Assembly (NCBI GenBank): GCA_963743825.1 | Contig: CAVURC010000004.1 | Span: forward strand, 234,341-298,340 | From: Sva-07 sp963743825 | GTDB lineage: Bacteria > Actinomycetota > Acidimicrobiia > Acidimicrobiales > Ilumatobacteraceae | Direction of reading: 5' to 3' | DNA length: 64,000 nt | Shown here: positions 1 through 8,486 of the stretch, one piece after another | Layout of the letters: each line of letters begins with the position of its first letter | Numbering within the stretch: the stretch's first letter is position 1 | The notes under the pieces: model-generated | The model's database searches: none | What the model saw: the letters and a program-made list of their open reading frames with translations, nothing else | Told to the model about the DNA's origin: nothing | Program-made: the position numbers and the translations under genes

Positions 1-1195
1 CTCGATCTCGATGGTCTCGCCGATGGTCGGGAACCGGCCGAGCTCATCGAGCACGAGCCCGGAGATCGTCGTGTAGTCGCCCTCGGGAAGCTCGACGTCG
101 AGGTCGACGAGGTCGTGCACCGGGAACGCTCCGGGGATCACCAGCGTGCCGTCGGGTTCGCGGACCACCGTCGCGAGATCAGGATCGGTCTCGTCGTAGA
201 TCTCCCCGACCAGCTCTTCGACCAGGTCCTCGACGGTCACGATGCCGAGTGCCTGGCCATGTTCGCCGATCACCAACGCCATCTGCGTGCGGTTCATCTG
301 GAACTCGCGCAGCGCCGTCAGCACACGGGCGGCGTCGGGGAACGCAGCCATCTCGCGCATGGCTGCAGTGACCGGTTCTGTGTCCCGGCCGATGAGGCTG
401 CGGAGTCTCACCATCCCGACGGTCCGATCGAGATTCCGCTTGTCGGCCACCGGTGCACGGGAATGGCCGGACTCCAGCAGCGCGGCGAGCGCCTCGGCAC
501 ACGTCATCTCGGCATCGATGACCATGACATCGTTGCGCGGCACCATCACCTGGTCGAGTTGGCGTTCAGCGATCTCGAAGGCCCCGTCGATGATCTGACG
601 TTGCTCCGGCGGGAAGCTGTCGTGGATCGCGACCATGTCGCGCAGTTCCTCACCGCTGACCTCCTCGCGTTGCAGGGTCGGGTCGCCGCCCAACACGCGC
701 ACTGCGATGTCGGTCGACCGCGACAGCATCCAGACCACCGGCTTCGTGAGCGTCGACAGCAGGTCGAGCGGCCGGGCCATGACGAGTCCCCACTTCTCGG
801 CGCGCTGCATGGCGAGTCGTTTCGGGGCGAGTTCGCCGAACACCAGCGTGAAGTAGGCGAGGATCAACGTGACGATGACGACGGACGTCGGCCCGGCAGC
901 TCCGCCGAGGAAGCTGAGCGGTTCTTCGAGGGGTTCCGCGAGGGAGACGGCAGCGGCGGCCGACGCCAGGAATCCGGCGAGTGTGATCCCGATCTGGATC
1001 GTGGCGAGGAACTGGTTCGGCTGGCGCGCGAGGCGGGCCAGGACGGCTCCCGTCGCCGATCGCGTCTTCGAGTCGCTGCAACTGAGCCTCCCGGAGCGAC
1101 ACCAGAGCGAGCTCGGTGCCGGCAAATGCCGCGTTGATGACGACGAGAATCCCGACAAGCAACAACTGTGGCCACACGTCGGACATCGCGACCAT
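1..1195 (-). pseudogene. CNNM/CorC (hemolysin-family) membrane protein, partial, one frameshift
   Basis: Membrane protein with a DUF21 transmembrane domain followed by a CBS pair, the family often called hemolysin C/CorC and linked to Mg/Co efflux. The start reads LLLVGILVVINAAFAGTELA, a typical first DUF21 helix with the conserved GTE. After a frameshift the protein continues with ARLARQPNQFLATIQIGIT, and later shows CBS-type sequence QMNRTQMALVIGEHGQALGI and VTVEDLVEELVGEIYDE. The C-terminal end lies beyond base 1. The break is explained by one extra G in a GGG run at 1049-1051: removing it joins RLEDAIGDG to AVLARLARQP. ATG at 1195 or 1186 are both possible starts. The family call is firm; whether the break is real is doubtful. 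Confidence 0.8.
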
Positions 1196-1256
1196 TCAAT
1201 CGTCCTGCCGTCCCCCACCCGCCCGGTCTTTCCGGACCCGACCCCGACAGACCGCG

Positions 1257-1769
1257 CTACTTGCGTTCGGGGAGCGGGGCGGAGTAGTCGACGCCCGAGT
1301 CGAGACCGAACGCGGTGTGCAATGCGCGAGCGGCGCGTTCCATGTCGCCGGCCGCGCACACCACCGAGACGCGGATGGTCGAGGTGGAGATCATCTCGAT
1401 GTTGACACCTTCGTCGGCGAGCACCCGGAACATCTTCGCGGCGATGCCGGGAGACGACTTCATGCCGGCGCCGACGAGCGACACCTTGGCGATGTCGTTG
1501 TCGTGGGACACGCCGGTGGCGCCGATCTCGGTCGCCACTCGCGACACGATCTGCTCGGCGTCGGCCATGTCTGCCATCGGCATCGTGAAGCTGATGTCGG
1601 TCGTGCCCTGGGTCGACGTGTTCTGCACGATCATGTCGACGTTCACGTTGGCATCGGCGAGCGGTTCGAACAGCGCCGCCGAGATGCCGGGTCTGTCGGG
1701 CACGCCGAACACCGTGACCTTTGCCTCGGTCATGTCGGTGACGACACCGGAGATGATCGGATCTTCCAT
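1257..1769 (-). CDS. Aspartokinase beta (regulatory) subunit from internal in-frame start
   Basis: In Bacillus and Corynebacterium, aspartokinase beta subunits are made from an internal in-frame start of the same gene and consist of the two ACT domains. Here Met247 of the full-length protein (MEDPIISGV) lies just before the first ACT domain, and its codon at 1769-1767 is preceded by GAGGAGG with a five-base spacer. Such a strong Shine-Dalgarno sequence inside a coding region in exactly this place supports a 170-residue second product. The ribosome site is seen directly; the product is inferred from the family. Confidence 0.65.
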   Translation of the reverse strand: MEDPIISGVVTDMTEAKVTVFGVPDRPGISAALFEPLADANVNVDMIVQNTSTQGTTDISFTMPMADMADAEQIVSRVATEIGATGVSHDNDIAKVSLVGAGMKSSPGIAAKMFRVLADEGVNIEMISTSTIRVSVVCAAGDMERAARALHTAFGLDSGVDYSAPLPERK

Positions 1770-2507
1770 CGAAGCCTCCTCGTTGGTGACCCACGTGCCG
1801 GGTTCCCAGGTGAATGCGGAACGCACGTGGAGCGGAACGTCGTGATTGCGGGCGAACTCGACCGAGCGAAGCGCGAGCACCTTGGAACCGGCTCCGGCCA
1901 TCTCGAGCATCTCGTCGAAGTGGACCTTGGCGAGCTTGCGGGCCTGGGGCACGATGCGCGGGTCGGCGGTGAACACGCCCGTCACGTCGGTGTAGATCTC
2001 GCAGGCGTCGGCGTTCATGGCCTGGGCGAGGGCCGACGCGGTGAGGTCGGAGGCACCGCGACCCATGGTGGTGATCTCCTTGTCGGTGCTCACCCCCTGG
2101 AAGCCGGCGATGACGCAGACCTTGCCGGCCGCCATCGCCTCGCGGACACGGTCGCCCCTGACCTCGACGATCTTGGCCTTGCGGTGGGCGGTGTCGGTGA
2201 TGATGCCGACCTGGCTGCCGGTGAAGCTCACTGCGTCGATGCCGCGGTCGGCGAGCGCCATCGTCACGAGTGCGGCGGTGACACGCTCGCCGGTGGTGAG
2301 CAACATGTCCATCTCGCGGCCGGGCTGCGTGCTCGACACCGAGTTGGCGAGAGCGATGAGATTGTCGGTGGCCTTCCCCATGGCCGACACGACGACGATG
2401 ACGTCGTTGCCGCGCTTCTTCGTGAACGCGACGTTGTCCGCGACGGCACGAATGCGGTCGGGGTCGGCGACGGACGTGCCGCCGTACTTCTGGACGATCA
2501 GTGCCAC
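1257..2507 (-). CDS. lysC: Aspartate kinase (alpha subunit)
   Basis: Phosphorylates aspartate, the first step to lysine, threonine, methionine and diaminopimelate, in the cytoplasm. The 416-residue length fits actinobacterial aspartokinases. The N-terminal kinase motif KYGGTS is at residues 7-12, TTGE at 71-74, GRGASD at 149-154 (GRGGSD is commoner) and TDVTGVFTADPR at 173-184. Two ACT regulatory domains follow, at roughly 262-330 and 340-410, where lysine or threonine feedback would act. The GTG start at 2507 has a TAGCCT box ending nine bases before it and no Shine-Dalgarno sequence, so the leader is very short. A perfect hairpin (2530-2576) insulates it from the gene upstream. An internal start at 1769 can make a separate regulatory subunit. 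Confidence 0.97.
   Translation of the reverse strand: MALIVQKYGGTSVADPDRIRAVADNVAFTKKRGNDVIVVVSAMGKATDNLIALANSVSSTQPGREMDMLLTTGERVTAALVTMALADRGIDAVSFTGSQVGIITDTAHRKAKIVEVRGDRVREAMAAGKVCVIAGFQGVSTDKEITTMGRGASDLTASALAQAMNADACEIYTDVTGVFTADPRIVPQARKLAKVHFDEMLEMAGAGSKVLALRSVEFARNHDVPLHVRSAFTWEPGTWVTNEEASMEDPIISGVVTDMTEAKVTVFGVPDRPGISAALFEPLADANVNVDMIVQNTSTQGTTDISFTMPMADMADAEQIVSRVATEIGATGVSHDNDIAKVSLVGAGMKSSPGIAAKMFRVLADEGVNIEMISTSTIRVSVVCAAGDMERAARALHTAFGLDSGVDYSAPLPERK
1767..1781 (-). promoter_or_regulatory. Internal ribosome binding site in lysC
   Basis: GAGGAGG (1781-1775 on the minus strand), then CTTCG and ATG. This is one of the best Shine-Dalgarno matches in the window and it lies inside an open reading frame. 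It decides the start of the predicted beta subunit. Confidence 0.65.
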
Positions 2508-2529
2508 GAGAACCGGAGGCTACAACTCG

Positions 2530-2576
2530 TTCTCGTGAACTCGTTGATGACTAATTCCGCAACGAGTTCACGAGAA
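2530..2576 (-). terminator. Perfect 17-bp hairpin between mhuD-like gene and lysC
   Basis: Arms 2530-2546 (TTCTCGTGAACTCGTTG) and 2560-2576 are exact reverse complements around a 13-base loop. The hairpin begins four bases after the stop codon of the upstream gene (2580) and ends 23 bases before the lysC start. There is no T tract, so termination would be of the U-tract-independent kind, or the hairpin may protect the mRNA 3' end. Confidence 0.6.
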
Positions 2577-2579
2577 GAA

Positions 2580-2927
2580 TCATGAGCCCTTGACGACGTG
2601 TTCGACGACCTCGAACGACATCAGGTCGGCGCCTTGGGCGACCGGCGTGCGCGGCGCCTCGCCCTCGGCGGGTCGGTTGCCGTCCGCCTGGCCGCTGGCA
2701 TGACCGCGCTCGAAGTCCTGGCTGTTCATCCACGCCTGGAAGTGCTCCTCGGACGCCCACCGGGTGTACACGAAGTAGCGGCTCTCGCCCTCGGTCGGCC
2801 GGAGGAGCTGGAAGTCCTCGAATCCGTCGAACTGCTCGACCATCTTGGCTCGTCCGGCGAATCGACCCTCGAGCTGCGGGCCCATGCCCTCGGGGATCGT
2901 GATGGCATTGATCTTGACGACGCTCAT
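2580..2927 (-). CDS. MhuD-like haem-degrading monooxygenase (ABM/IsdG fold)
   Basis: Small antibiotic-biosynthesis-monooxygenase fold protein of 115 residues. From memory of the family it tracks Mycobacterium MhuD closely: the start VVKINAI, then FQLLRP, GESRYFVYTRW, and the end SFEVVEHV. The residues that matter for haem oxygenation in MhuD are present: Asn7, Trp66, and a His at 76 (75 in MhuD, one residue inserted). It would cleave haem to release iron in the cytoplasm. About 15 residues (81-95, rich in Pro, Glu and Gly) follow the His and are of unknown importance. It sits 18 bases downstream of kynureninase and may be cotranscribed with it. A generic ABM-domain protein is the alternative. 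Confidence 0.8.
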   Translation of the reverse strand: MSVVKINAITIPEGMGPQLEGRFAGRAKMVEQFDGFEDFQLLRPTEGESRYFVYTRWASEEHFQAWMNSQDFERGHASGQADGNRPAEGEAPRTPVAQGADLMSFEVVEHVVKGS

Positions 2928-2945
2928 GCCCCCAGCATGCCGTGG

Positions 2946-4109
2946 TCAGACGTCGTCCACCAGTCGAGCGAGGATCAACATCGCATCGAAGACGTCGGTG
3001 AATCGGGTGGTGAGCGGGGAAAGTCCGAATCGCAGGACGTCGGGGTCGCGGTAGTCGACCACCACCTTGCGATCGGCGAGCCGTTCGTGAAGGCGTCGCG
3101 CGTCGTGGCGGCGGATGGCGACGTGTCCGCCTCGTCGAGCGGGGTCTCGCGGGGTGGTGGTCTCCAACCCGTACTGGTCCGCCAGCTCGATGGCGAGTCC
3201 GCCCAGGCGCCGAGCCTTCTCGGCGACGGCGGCGATGCCCGCCTCGGCGGTGAGTGCGATGCCCTCGCGTGCGGCGGTGAGACCGAGGACCGGTGGCGTG
3301 CCGTTCAGCATCCGCCCGATGCCGGTTCGAGGATCGAACGGTCGCTCCATCGCGAACTGGTCGGTCTGGGCGAACCATCCCCAGATCGGCTGGACCACCC
3401 GCTGCTGCACGTCGGTCGACACGAAGACGAACGCCGGGGCGCCCGGGCCGCCGTTGAGGAACTTGTAGGTGCATCCAACGGCGAGTTCCACGTTCGCCGC
3501 CGGCAGGTCGAGTTCGAGCACGCCGGCCGCATGGGAGAGATCCCACACGGTGGTGGCGCCGTGCGAGGCCGCTCGTGCCGTTTCGCCCGCGAGATCGGTG
3601 ACGTCGGCGGTTCGGTAGTCGACGAGTGAGCGCACCACGACGTCGACGCCGGCGAGATCGTCGAGGCCGTGACGGATCTCGCAGTTGCGAAGGCGGGCGA
3701 CCCCCTCGACGGCGTAGCGGTCGGTCGGGAAGTCGGCGTCGTCGATGGCGATGACGCGCCGACCGGCGACGAGGTCGAGTGCGACGTTGATCTGCTGGAA
3801 GATCCCGACCGTGGTTGATTCGTGCACGGCGACCTCGCCCGGGCCTGCGCCGAGGAGTGGGGCGAGTTCGTCGCCGACGGTGAGCGCAAGATTCAGCCAG
3901 TCGTGTTTCCACCACGATGCGATCAGGTCGCCGGCCCACTCGTCGACCACCCGGTGGAGTGCTGCGACCGTGCGCTTCGGGGTGCGTCCGAGCGAGTTTC
4001 CGTCGAGGTAGATCAGGTCGGGATCGGGGATCACGAACTCGTCGCGCCAGTGTGCGAGTGGGTCGGCAGCATCCATCGCCAGCGCGTCGTCACGACTGAT
4101 CATGTCCAC
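2946..4109 (-). CDS. kynU: Kynureninase
   Basis: PLP enzyme that splits kynurenine (or 3-hydroxykynurenine) into anthranilate (or 3-hydroxyanthranilate) and alanine in tryptophan breakdown. Family motifs are clear: YLDGNSLG at residues 34-41, the PLP-binding Asp in WDLSHAAG (Asp190), and the Schiff-base Lys216 in GCTYKFLNGGPG. The 387-residue length is slightly short for the family but nothing essential seems missing. GTG at 4109 and ATG at 4103 are both possible starts. No kynurenine formamidase or tryptophan dioxygenase gene is adjacent. The intergenic space upstream is almost entirely taken up by a large inverted repeat. Confidence 0.95.
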   Translation of the reverse strand: MDMISRDDALAMDAADPLAHWRDEFVIPDPDLIYLDGNSLGRTPKRTVAALHRVVDEWAGDLIASWWKHDWLNLALTVGDELAPLLGAGPGEVAVHESTTVGIFQQINVALDLVAGRRVIAIDDADFPTDRYAVEGVARLRNCEIRHGLDDLAGVDVVVRSLVDYRTADVTDLAGETARAASHGATTVWDLSHAAGVLELDLPAANVELAVGCTYKFLNGGPGAPAFVFVSTDVQQRVVQPIWGWFAQTDQFAMERPFDPRTGIGRMLNGTPPVLGLTAAREGIALTAEAGIAAVAEKARRLGGLAIELADQYGLETTTPRDPARRGGHVAIRRHDARRLHERLADRKVVVDYRDPDVLRFGLSPLTTRFTDVFDAMLILARLVDDV

Positions 4110-4145
4110 TCACTCACTCGCTCACTCTCTCAGCCCGGCCCCACA

Positions 4146-4272
4146 CCCGAAAAATGCGCTGAGGTGTGCGCTGGATGCACGAATCTCCGCACATTTCGGA
4201 CCGGGTGATCGGTCACCGCCGAAATGTGCGCTCGTTTGTGCACTGGGCGCTCATTCCGGCGCATTTTTCGGG
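4146..4272. repeat. Large nested imperfect inverted repeat filling an intergenic space
   Basis: The outer arms begin CCCGAAAAATGCGC and end GCGCATTTTTCGGG, 14 exact pairs. Further in, TGCAC pairs with GTGCA and CCGCACATTTCGG with its complement; by hand about 40 of 54 positions pair. The centre holds GGTGA-TCGG-TCACC. The unit GCGCA(A/T)TTTCGG recurs four times in alternating orientation, as in REP or BIME elements. It starts three bases after the DNA ligase stop codon and ends 37 bases before kynU. It could be a terminator, a cruciform or a miniature mobile element. Confidence 0.75.
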
Positions 4273-4275
4273 TTG

Positions 4276-5184
4276 TCAGTCGAGGAGGGTCAGGAAGGTG
4301 GCGTGGCGGACGAGGCCGTCGTTGGTGAACTCGGCGATCTCGATGGAGGCTCGCAGGACCGGGTCGAGCCACGTGGCTGCCCGCTGAACCGGAGGTGGTG
4401 GCGCAGGATCGAAGGGGCAGGAGTCGACGACGTGTGTGCGCATGAGCGCGGTCAGCGACTCGAGCGTGCGCTGATCGAAGCCGGTGCCGACGCCGCCGGC
4501 GAACTGCAGGCCACTCGGCGTGGGTCGCCCGACCAGCAGTGCGCCGAACGTCGCGGCCCGATTGCCTGCCCCGGCGGTGAAGCCACCGATGGTGAGTTCG
4601 ACCACGGTGCGGTTCTTGATCTTGCGCCATTCCTTCGAGCGGGTACCGGGTCGATACCTCGAGTCGAGGCGTTTGGCGATCACGCCTTCCAGGCCCTGCG
4701 ACGCCGTCGCCTCCACCAACTCGGTGCCGCCACCGATGCGCATCGCCGGCACGGTCCAGTTCGGCCCGGGCTCGACGAGCTGGTCGAGCAGCCGTCGACG
4801 CGCCTCGTAGGGGAGGTCGATCACGTCGGTCCCATCGACGTGCAGCACGTCGAAGAACTGGAGCACTGCCTGACGCGCCGATCCGACACCCGACTGCTGC
4901 ACCAGGTCGAACCGCGGACGGCCGTCGTCGTCGAAGACGACCAGTTCGCCGTCGAGGATCGCTGTCGACGCGTTCACCGAGTCGGCCAGGTCGGTGAACT
5001 CGGGCCATCGTGGCGTCACGTCGTGGCCGGCCGTACTCTGCAATCGCACCGCACCGTCGGCGACATGGACGATCGTGCGGTAGCCGTCCCACTTGACCTC
5101 GAACGCCCAGCCGTCGCCCTCGGGGATCGCCGCGGGCGAGCCCATCGTCGCCTTCATCGGCAGGACGGGGAACCGAAGTGTCAC
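4276..5184 (-). CDS. ATP-dependent DNA ligase (LigC/LigD ligase-domain type)
   Basis: Seals nicks through a lysine-AMP intermediate. At 302 residues it is a bare nucleotidyltransferase plus OB-fold, like LigC or the ligase domain of LigD. Motif I is EVKWDGYR with nucleophile Lys31; DGELV (about 78-82), EGVIAKR (166-172) and EWRKIKNR (185-192) are the later catalytic motifs. The OB-fold covers about 195-300. No polymerase or phosphoesterase domain and no Ku gene are next to it, so a role in end joining cannot be argued from context. The GTG start at 5184 has CACCAT seven bases upstream, a near match to the local leaderless promoter pattern. Confidence 0.9.
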   Translation of the reverse strand: MTLRFPVLPMKATMGSPAAIPEGDGWAFEVKWDGYRTIVHVADGAVRLQSTAGHDVTPRWPEFTDLADSVNASTAILDGELVVFDDDGRPRFDLVQQSGVGSARQAVLQFFDVLHVDGTDVIDLPYEARRRLLDQLVEPGPNWTVPAMRIGGGTELVEATASQGLEGVIAKRLDSRYRPGTRSKEWRKIKNRTVVELTIGGFTAGAGNRAATFGALLVGRPTPSGLQFAGGVGTGFDQRTLESLTALMRTHVVDSCPFDPAPPPPVQRAATWLDPVLRASIEIAEFTNDGLVRHATFLTLLD

Positions 5185-5242
5185 GACGGCAATGGTGTCA
5201 GGCGTCGGGGAGACGACTCGACAGCACGCCGGCGGCCTCCAG

Positions 5243-6445
5243 CTAGTCGAGCCGTGCGTCGTCGTAGCCGAGCAGTTCGGTCAGCAGCGAGCGGTTGTCC
5301 TCGCCGCGGTACTTGGGAATGCCCGACACGCCGACATCGGGCGAGGAACTGAACCGCCACGGGGAGTTGGGCACGCGAATCGTCCCGCCGCCGCGGTCGT
5401 CGACGTCGACCACTGCATGGCGCTCGCGGGCCCACTCCGTGTCGGTCAACTCGCCGGGCTGACGGACGCGGCCAACTGCGAGTTGGTGTTTGGAGAACTG
5501 CTCCTCGAACGAATCGGCGTCGGGCATCGAGGCGGCGAAGTTGCGGATGATCTCGCGCAGCGCGTCGAAGTTGGCGAGCCGTGCGGCGACGTCGACGAAC
5601 CGGGGGTCGTCGGCGAGGTCGGCGCGCCCCATCGCGGCGATGAAGAAGTCGAACGTGCCGCGCTCGGCCGGGTGGCCGCTGACGACGAGCGACTCACCGT
5701 TGGCGACGGTCAACACGAGGTAGTCGCCGGGGCGGAAGCTGCGGATCCATTGCGGATCGTCGTGACCGTCCCACAGCGCGTCGTGGAGATGCTCGTTGAC
5801 GTACAGCATCGTCTCGGCCATCGACACGTCGATCCACTGGCCCTCACCGGTGTGCTCGCGTTGATACAGCGCGGCGAGGATCGCCGACGCTGTTTCGAGC
5901 GACGTGTACACGTCGGCGTGGCTGTGGGGGTCCTTCGCCAGCTCGCCACCTCGGGCGTTGCCCTGCGAGGCGACGATGCCCGCTTCGGCCTCGACGACCG
6001 GCGCATACGCCCGCCGCTTGACCCACGGACCGGTCTGTCCGTACCCCGAGATCGACGCGTAGACGAGCCGAGGATTCCGGGCGCGCATCGCGTCGGCGTC
6101 GAGCCCGAGCCGGGCCATCACGCCGGGCCGGTAGTTCTCGACGAGGACGTCGGCGTGCTCGGCGAGGGCGAGCAGGATCTCGGCGCCCTCGGGTGTCGCG
6201 AGGTCGAGGCTCAGGTTGCGCTTGCCCACGTTCTGTTGGACGAAGTAGCTCGACAGCCCGTTGCGTCGTGGCGTCGCGAAACGCGTGAGGTCGCCGGCAG
6301 GGGGTTCGATCTTGATCACGTCGGCGCCCATGTCGGCGAGCATGCGCGTGCAGTGCGGGCCTGACAGCACTCGACTCAGGTCGAGCACTCGGACGCCTGA
6401 CAGCGGGCGGGAGGTGGAGGATTCGGCGGACGTCACGACTGCCAT
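5243..6445 (-). CDS. CaiB/BaiF (class III) CoA-transferase
   Basis: Transfers CoA between acyl groups. The fold signature is visible: GVRVLDLSRVLSGPHCTRML and ADVIKIEPP near the start, ENYRPGVMARLG, YASISGYGQTGP, and the catalytic Asp in HADVYTSLE (Asp178 counted from the chosen start). About 400 residues, the usual length. I chose ATG at 6445 rather than an ATG 39 bases earlier because the extra residues look unlike the family. It is divergent from the short-chain dehydrogenase starting at 6492. The substrate cannot be told from sequence; family members act on carnitine, formyl, alpha-methylacyl or succinyl CoA esters. Confidence 0.9.
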   Translation of the reverse strand: MAVVTSAESSTSRPLSGVRVLDLSRVLSGPHCTRMLADMGADVIKIEPPAGDLTRFATPRRNGLSSYFVQQNVGKRNLSLDLATPEGAEILLALAEHADVLVENYRPGVMARLGLDADAMRARNPRLVYASISGYGQTGPWVKRRAYAPVVEAEAGIVASQGNARGGELAKDPHSHADVYTSLETASAILAALYQREHTGEGQWIDVSMAETMLYVNEHLHDALWDGHDDPQWIRSFRPGDYLVLTVANGESLVVSGHPAERGTFDFFIAAMGRADLADDPRFVDVAARLANFDALREIIRNFAASMPDADSFEEQFSKHQLAVGRVRQPGELTDTEWARERHAVVDVDDRGGGTIRVPNSPWRFSSSPDVGVSGIPKYRGEDNRSLLTELLGYDDARLD

Positions 6446-6491
6446 CGTGCCCGATCCGTCTCGGTGCCGATGGACTGGACACACTGATCGG

Positions 6492-7341
6492 ATGTCTGGA
6501 TCCAGCTCGAACTCGCAGCCGCTCGCCGATCAGCTTGCGTTCATCACCGGGGGCGGTTCGGGTATCGGACTCGCCTGCGCCAGAGCGTTGCTCGCCGATG
6601 GAGCAGACGTCGTCCTCGCGGCGCGCAATGCCGATCGGTTGGCGGCAGCCGCCGACGAACTTCGCGTTGACCACCCGGATGCCACGGTGGTCACGGTTGC
6701 GTGCGATGTGACCGACGAGGCGAGTGTCGAGGCTGCGTGCGCACGTTGCTGCAGCCTCCGGTCCGTTGCGCATCGTGGTGGCGAATGCGGGCACCGGCTC
6801 GGCCGGCCCGTTCCACTTGACGACGCTCGACGACTGGAACACCGTGCTCAGCACCAACCTGACGGGAGCGTTCCTCACGATGAAGCACACCGTGCCGTAT
6901 CTGGCGGCCAACGGCGGTGGCTCGATCGTTGCCATGTCGTCGATCGCGGCCGTGGCGACGCATCGGTACATGACGCCCTACAACGTGTCGAAGGCCGGCC
7001 TCGAGATGCTCGTTCGCCAGGTCGCCGACGAACTCGGCGGGCTCGGCATCCGCGCGAACGCGGTGCGACCGAGCCTGGTGCCCACCGACATCTCCGTCGG
7101 CCTCACCGCGATCCCGGAGATCGTCGACGACTACCTCGAACAGATGCCGCTGCACCGGCTCGGGACCACCGACGACATCGCGTCCGTCGTGCGATTCCTG
7201 TCCGGCCCCGAGAGTTCGTGGATCACCGGCGCCTGCATCAGCGCCGATGGCGGTCATCACCTCCGGCGCGGCCCGAACATCGACGGCGTGATGCGGATGG
7301 TCTTCGGCGACGGCATCTCTCCTCCTGCGCCCGCCCGCTGA
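6492..7341 (+). pseudogene. Short-chain dehydrogenase/reductase, one frameshift
   Basis: Rossmann-fold NAD(P)-dependent oxidoreductase. The first frame gives the cofactor loop FITGGGSGIGLACARALL. After an extra base near 6738-6745 the second frame continues with VVANAGTGSAGPF (the NAG motif), the catalytic Ser in SIVAMSSIAAV, and YNVSK (Tyr-x-x-x-Lys). The C-terminus has NAVRPSLVPTDI and the SDR ending ITGACISADGGHH. All catalytic parts are present, so a sequencing indel is likelier than decay. It starts 46 bases from the divergent CoA-transferase; a shared acyl-CoA pathway is possible but unproven. The substrate is unknown. Confidence 0.85.
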
Positions 7342-7443
7342 ACTATTCACCCATTCTGGATGGCGACGTTCGCTCTCAGCGTGTAGAAAACTCGGTGCAC
7401 GTATCTCCTCCCACCGCAGCAATCGCAACCGGAAGCGACCACG

Positions 7444-7875
7444 ATGATGAATGACACCACCGTCCACGGCCCGATCGACTTCGTGCTCCTCGAATTCACC
7501 GGGGGCCACGATCTCTCGACGACCGCCTCCGCGCTCATCGACCTGATCGAGCGGGGCATCGTCAACCTGTACGACCTCGTGGCCATCCAGAAGGCCGACG
7601 ACGGGACGTTCTCGTTGCTCGAACTCGACGGTCTCGGCGACGAGATCGTCTTCATCTCGGGAGCACGATCGGGCCTGCTCGGTGACGACGACATGCAGGC
7701 GGCCGCCGAAACGATGCTGCCGGGCACGACCGGTGTGCTGCTCATGTACGAGAACACCTGGGCGGTGCCGTTCGTGGCGGCCGCACTCGACGCCGGCGGC
7801 ACGATGATCGCCTCGAAGCGCATTCCCGCCGAGGACGTCATCGCAGTGCTCGACGAACTCGAAGCCGACGACTGA
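7444..7875 (+). CDS. DUF6325 family protein
   Basis: A 143-residue acidic protein. It resembles, from memory, the actinobacterial family now called DUF6325: GPIDFVLLEFTGG near the start, LIDLIERGIVNLYDL, then YENTWAVPFVAAALDAGG and a final alpha helix. No catalytic motif, signal peptide or membrane segment is visible, and its function is unknown. It is followed 36 bases later by a SHOCT-domain protein, a pairing I recall in other actinobacteria, so the two probably form an operon. ATG at 7444 and 7447 are both possible starts; a GGAAGCGA stretch upstream may serve as a weak ribosome site. Confidence 0.75.
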   Translation: MMNDTTVHGPIDFVLLEFTGGHDLSTTASALIDLIERGIVNLYDLVAIQKADDGTFSLLELDGLGDEIVFISGARSGLLGDDDMQAAAETMLPGTTGVLLMYENTWAVPFVAAALDAGGTMIASKRIPAEDVIAVLDELEADD

Positions 7876-7911
7876 AACTGCTCGAACGAGCACGATTGAA
7901 AGGGAACGACC

Positions 7912-8325
7912 ATGCCAGGACTCGCCAGAGGAATCGCCCGTACCGCCGTTGTCGCCGGAACCGCCACCGCGGTGTCCGGCCGCGTTGCACGTCGCCAAGC
8001 CGGCAAGTACACCGAGAAGGATGCCCAGCTCGCGGCCGATCGCAACGCCGCCTACCAACGTGACATGGCCGCCCAGCAGCCGCCGCCGCAGTACGCACCG
8101 CAGCCGCAGTACGCACCGCAGCCGCAGTACGCCCAGCCACCGCAATACGCACCACAACCGCAATACGCACCACAACCGGAGCCGCAGTACGCGCCCGCTC
8201 CGGCGGCACCGAGCCAGGACGAGGTCATCAAGCAGCTGACGCAGCTCGGAGAACTCCACGCCAATGGGATCCTCACCGACGACGAGTTCGCGGCCCAGAA
8301 GGCCAAGATCCTCGGCACTGCGTGA
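7912..8325 (+). CDS. SHOCT-domain protein with PQYAP repeats
   Basis: A 137-residue protein in three parts. A basic N-terminus (about 1-55) carries an Ala/Val-rich stretch. A low-complexity middle (about 58-100) is built of PQYAPQ repeats. The C-terminal SHOCT motif (about 103-137) reads IKQLTQLGELHANGILTDDEFAAQKAKIL. SHOCT motifs are short helical hairpins thought to mediate oligomerisation. AAAGGGAACGACC precedes the ATG. It lies just downstream of the DUF6325 gene and ahead of a hairpin terminator. The function is unknown; the repeat tract is likely length-variable between strains. Confidence 0.85.
   Translation: MPGLARGIARTAVVAGTATAVSGRVARRQAGKYTEKDAQLAADRNAAYQRDMAAQQPPPQYAPQPQYAPQPQYAQPPQYAPQPQYAPQPEPQYAPAPAAPSQDEVIKQLTQLGELHANGILTDDEFAAQKAKILGTA
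8086..8193 (+). repeat. In-frame tandem repeat encoding PQYAPQ units
   Basis: About six degenerate copies of an 18-base unit (CCGCAGTACGCACCGCAG and variants with CAATAC) lie within the SHOCT-domain gene. Synonymous CAG/CAA and TAC changes distinguish the later copies. The repeat is translated throughout, so it is not a CRISPR or noncoding satellite. Confidence 0.85.
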
Positions 8326-8326
8326 T

Positions 8327-8370
8327 GCGTCGACGGTGACGGCGGTGCGCCGGGCGTCACACCTCGACGC
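8327..8370 (+). terminator. Hairpin after SHOCT gene
   Basis: GCGTCGA (8327-8333) pairs with TCGACGC (8364-8370), and GTGACG pairs with CGTCAC inside it. It begins directly after the stop codon. No T tract follows. Confidence 0.45.
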
Positions 8371-8486
8371 GTCGATGTCCCGGTAGGTTGTGCGGAGCGC
8401 TGGTCGAATTCCCGACTGGTGAGCGCACTCGGATTCACTCTCTGCTCCGGTTCTGCGCTGTTGAGCAACATAGAGGAGTCCCCCCA

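Noticed and set aside
8086..8193. Short direct repeats as a CRISPR array
   Set aside because: They are contiguous, in frame, translated as PQYAPQ, and have no spacers; no cas gene is in the window.
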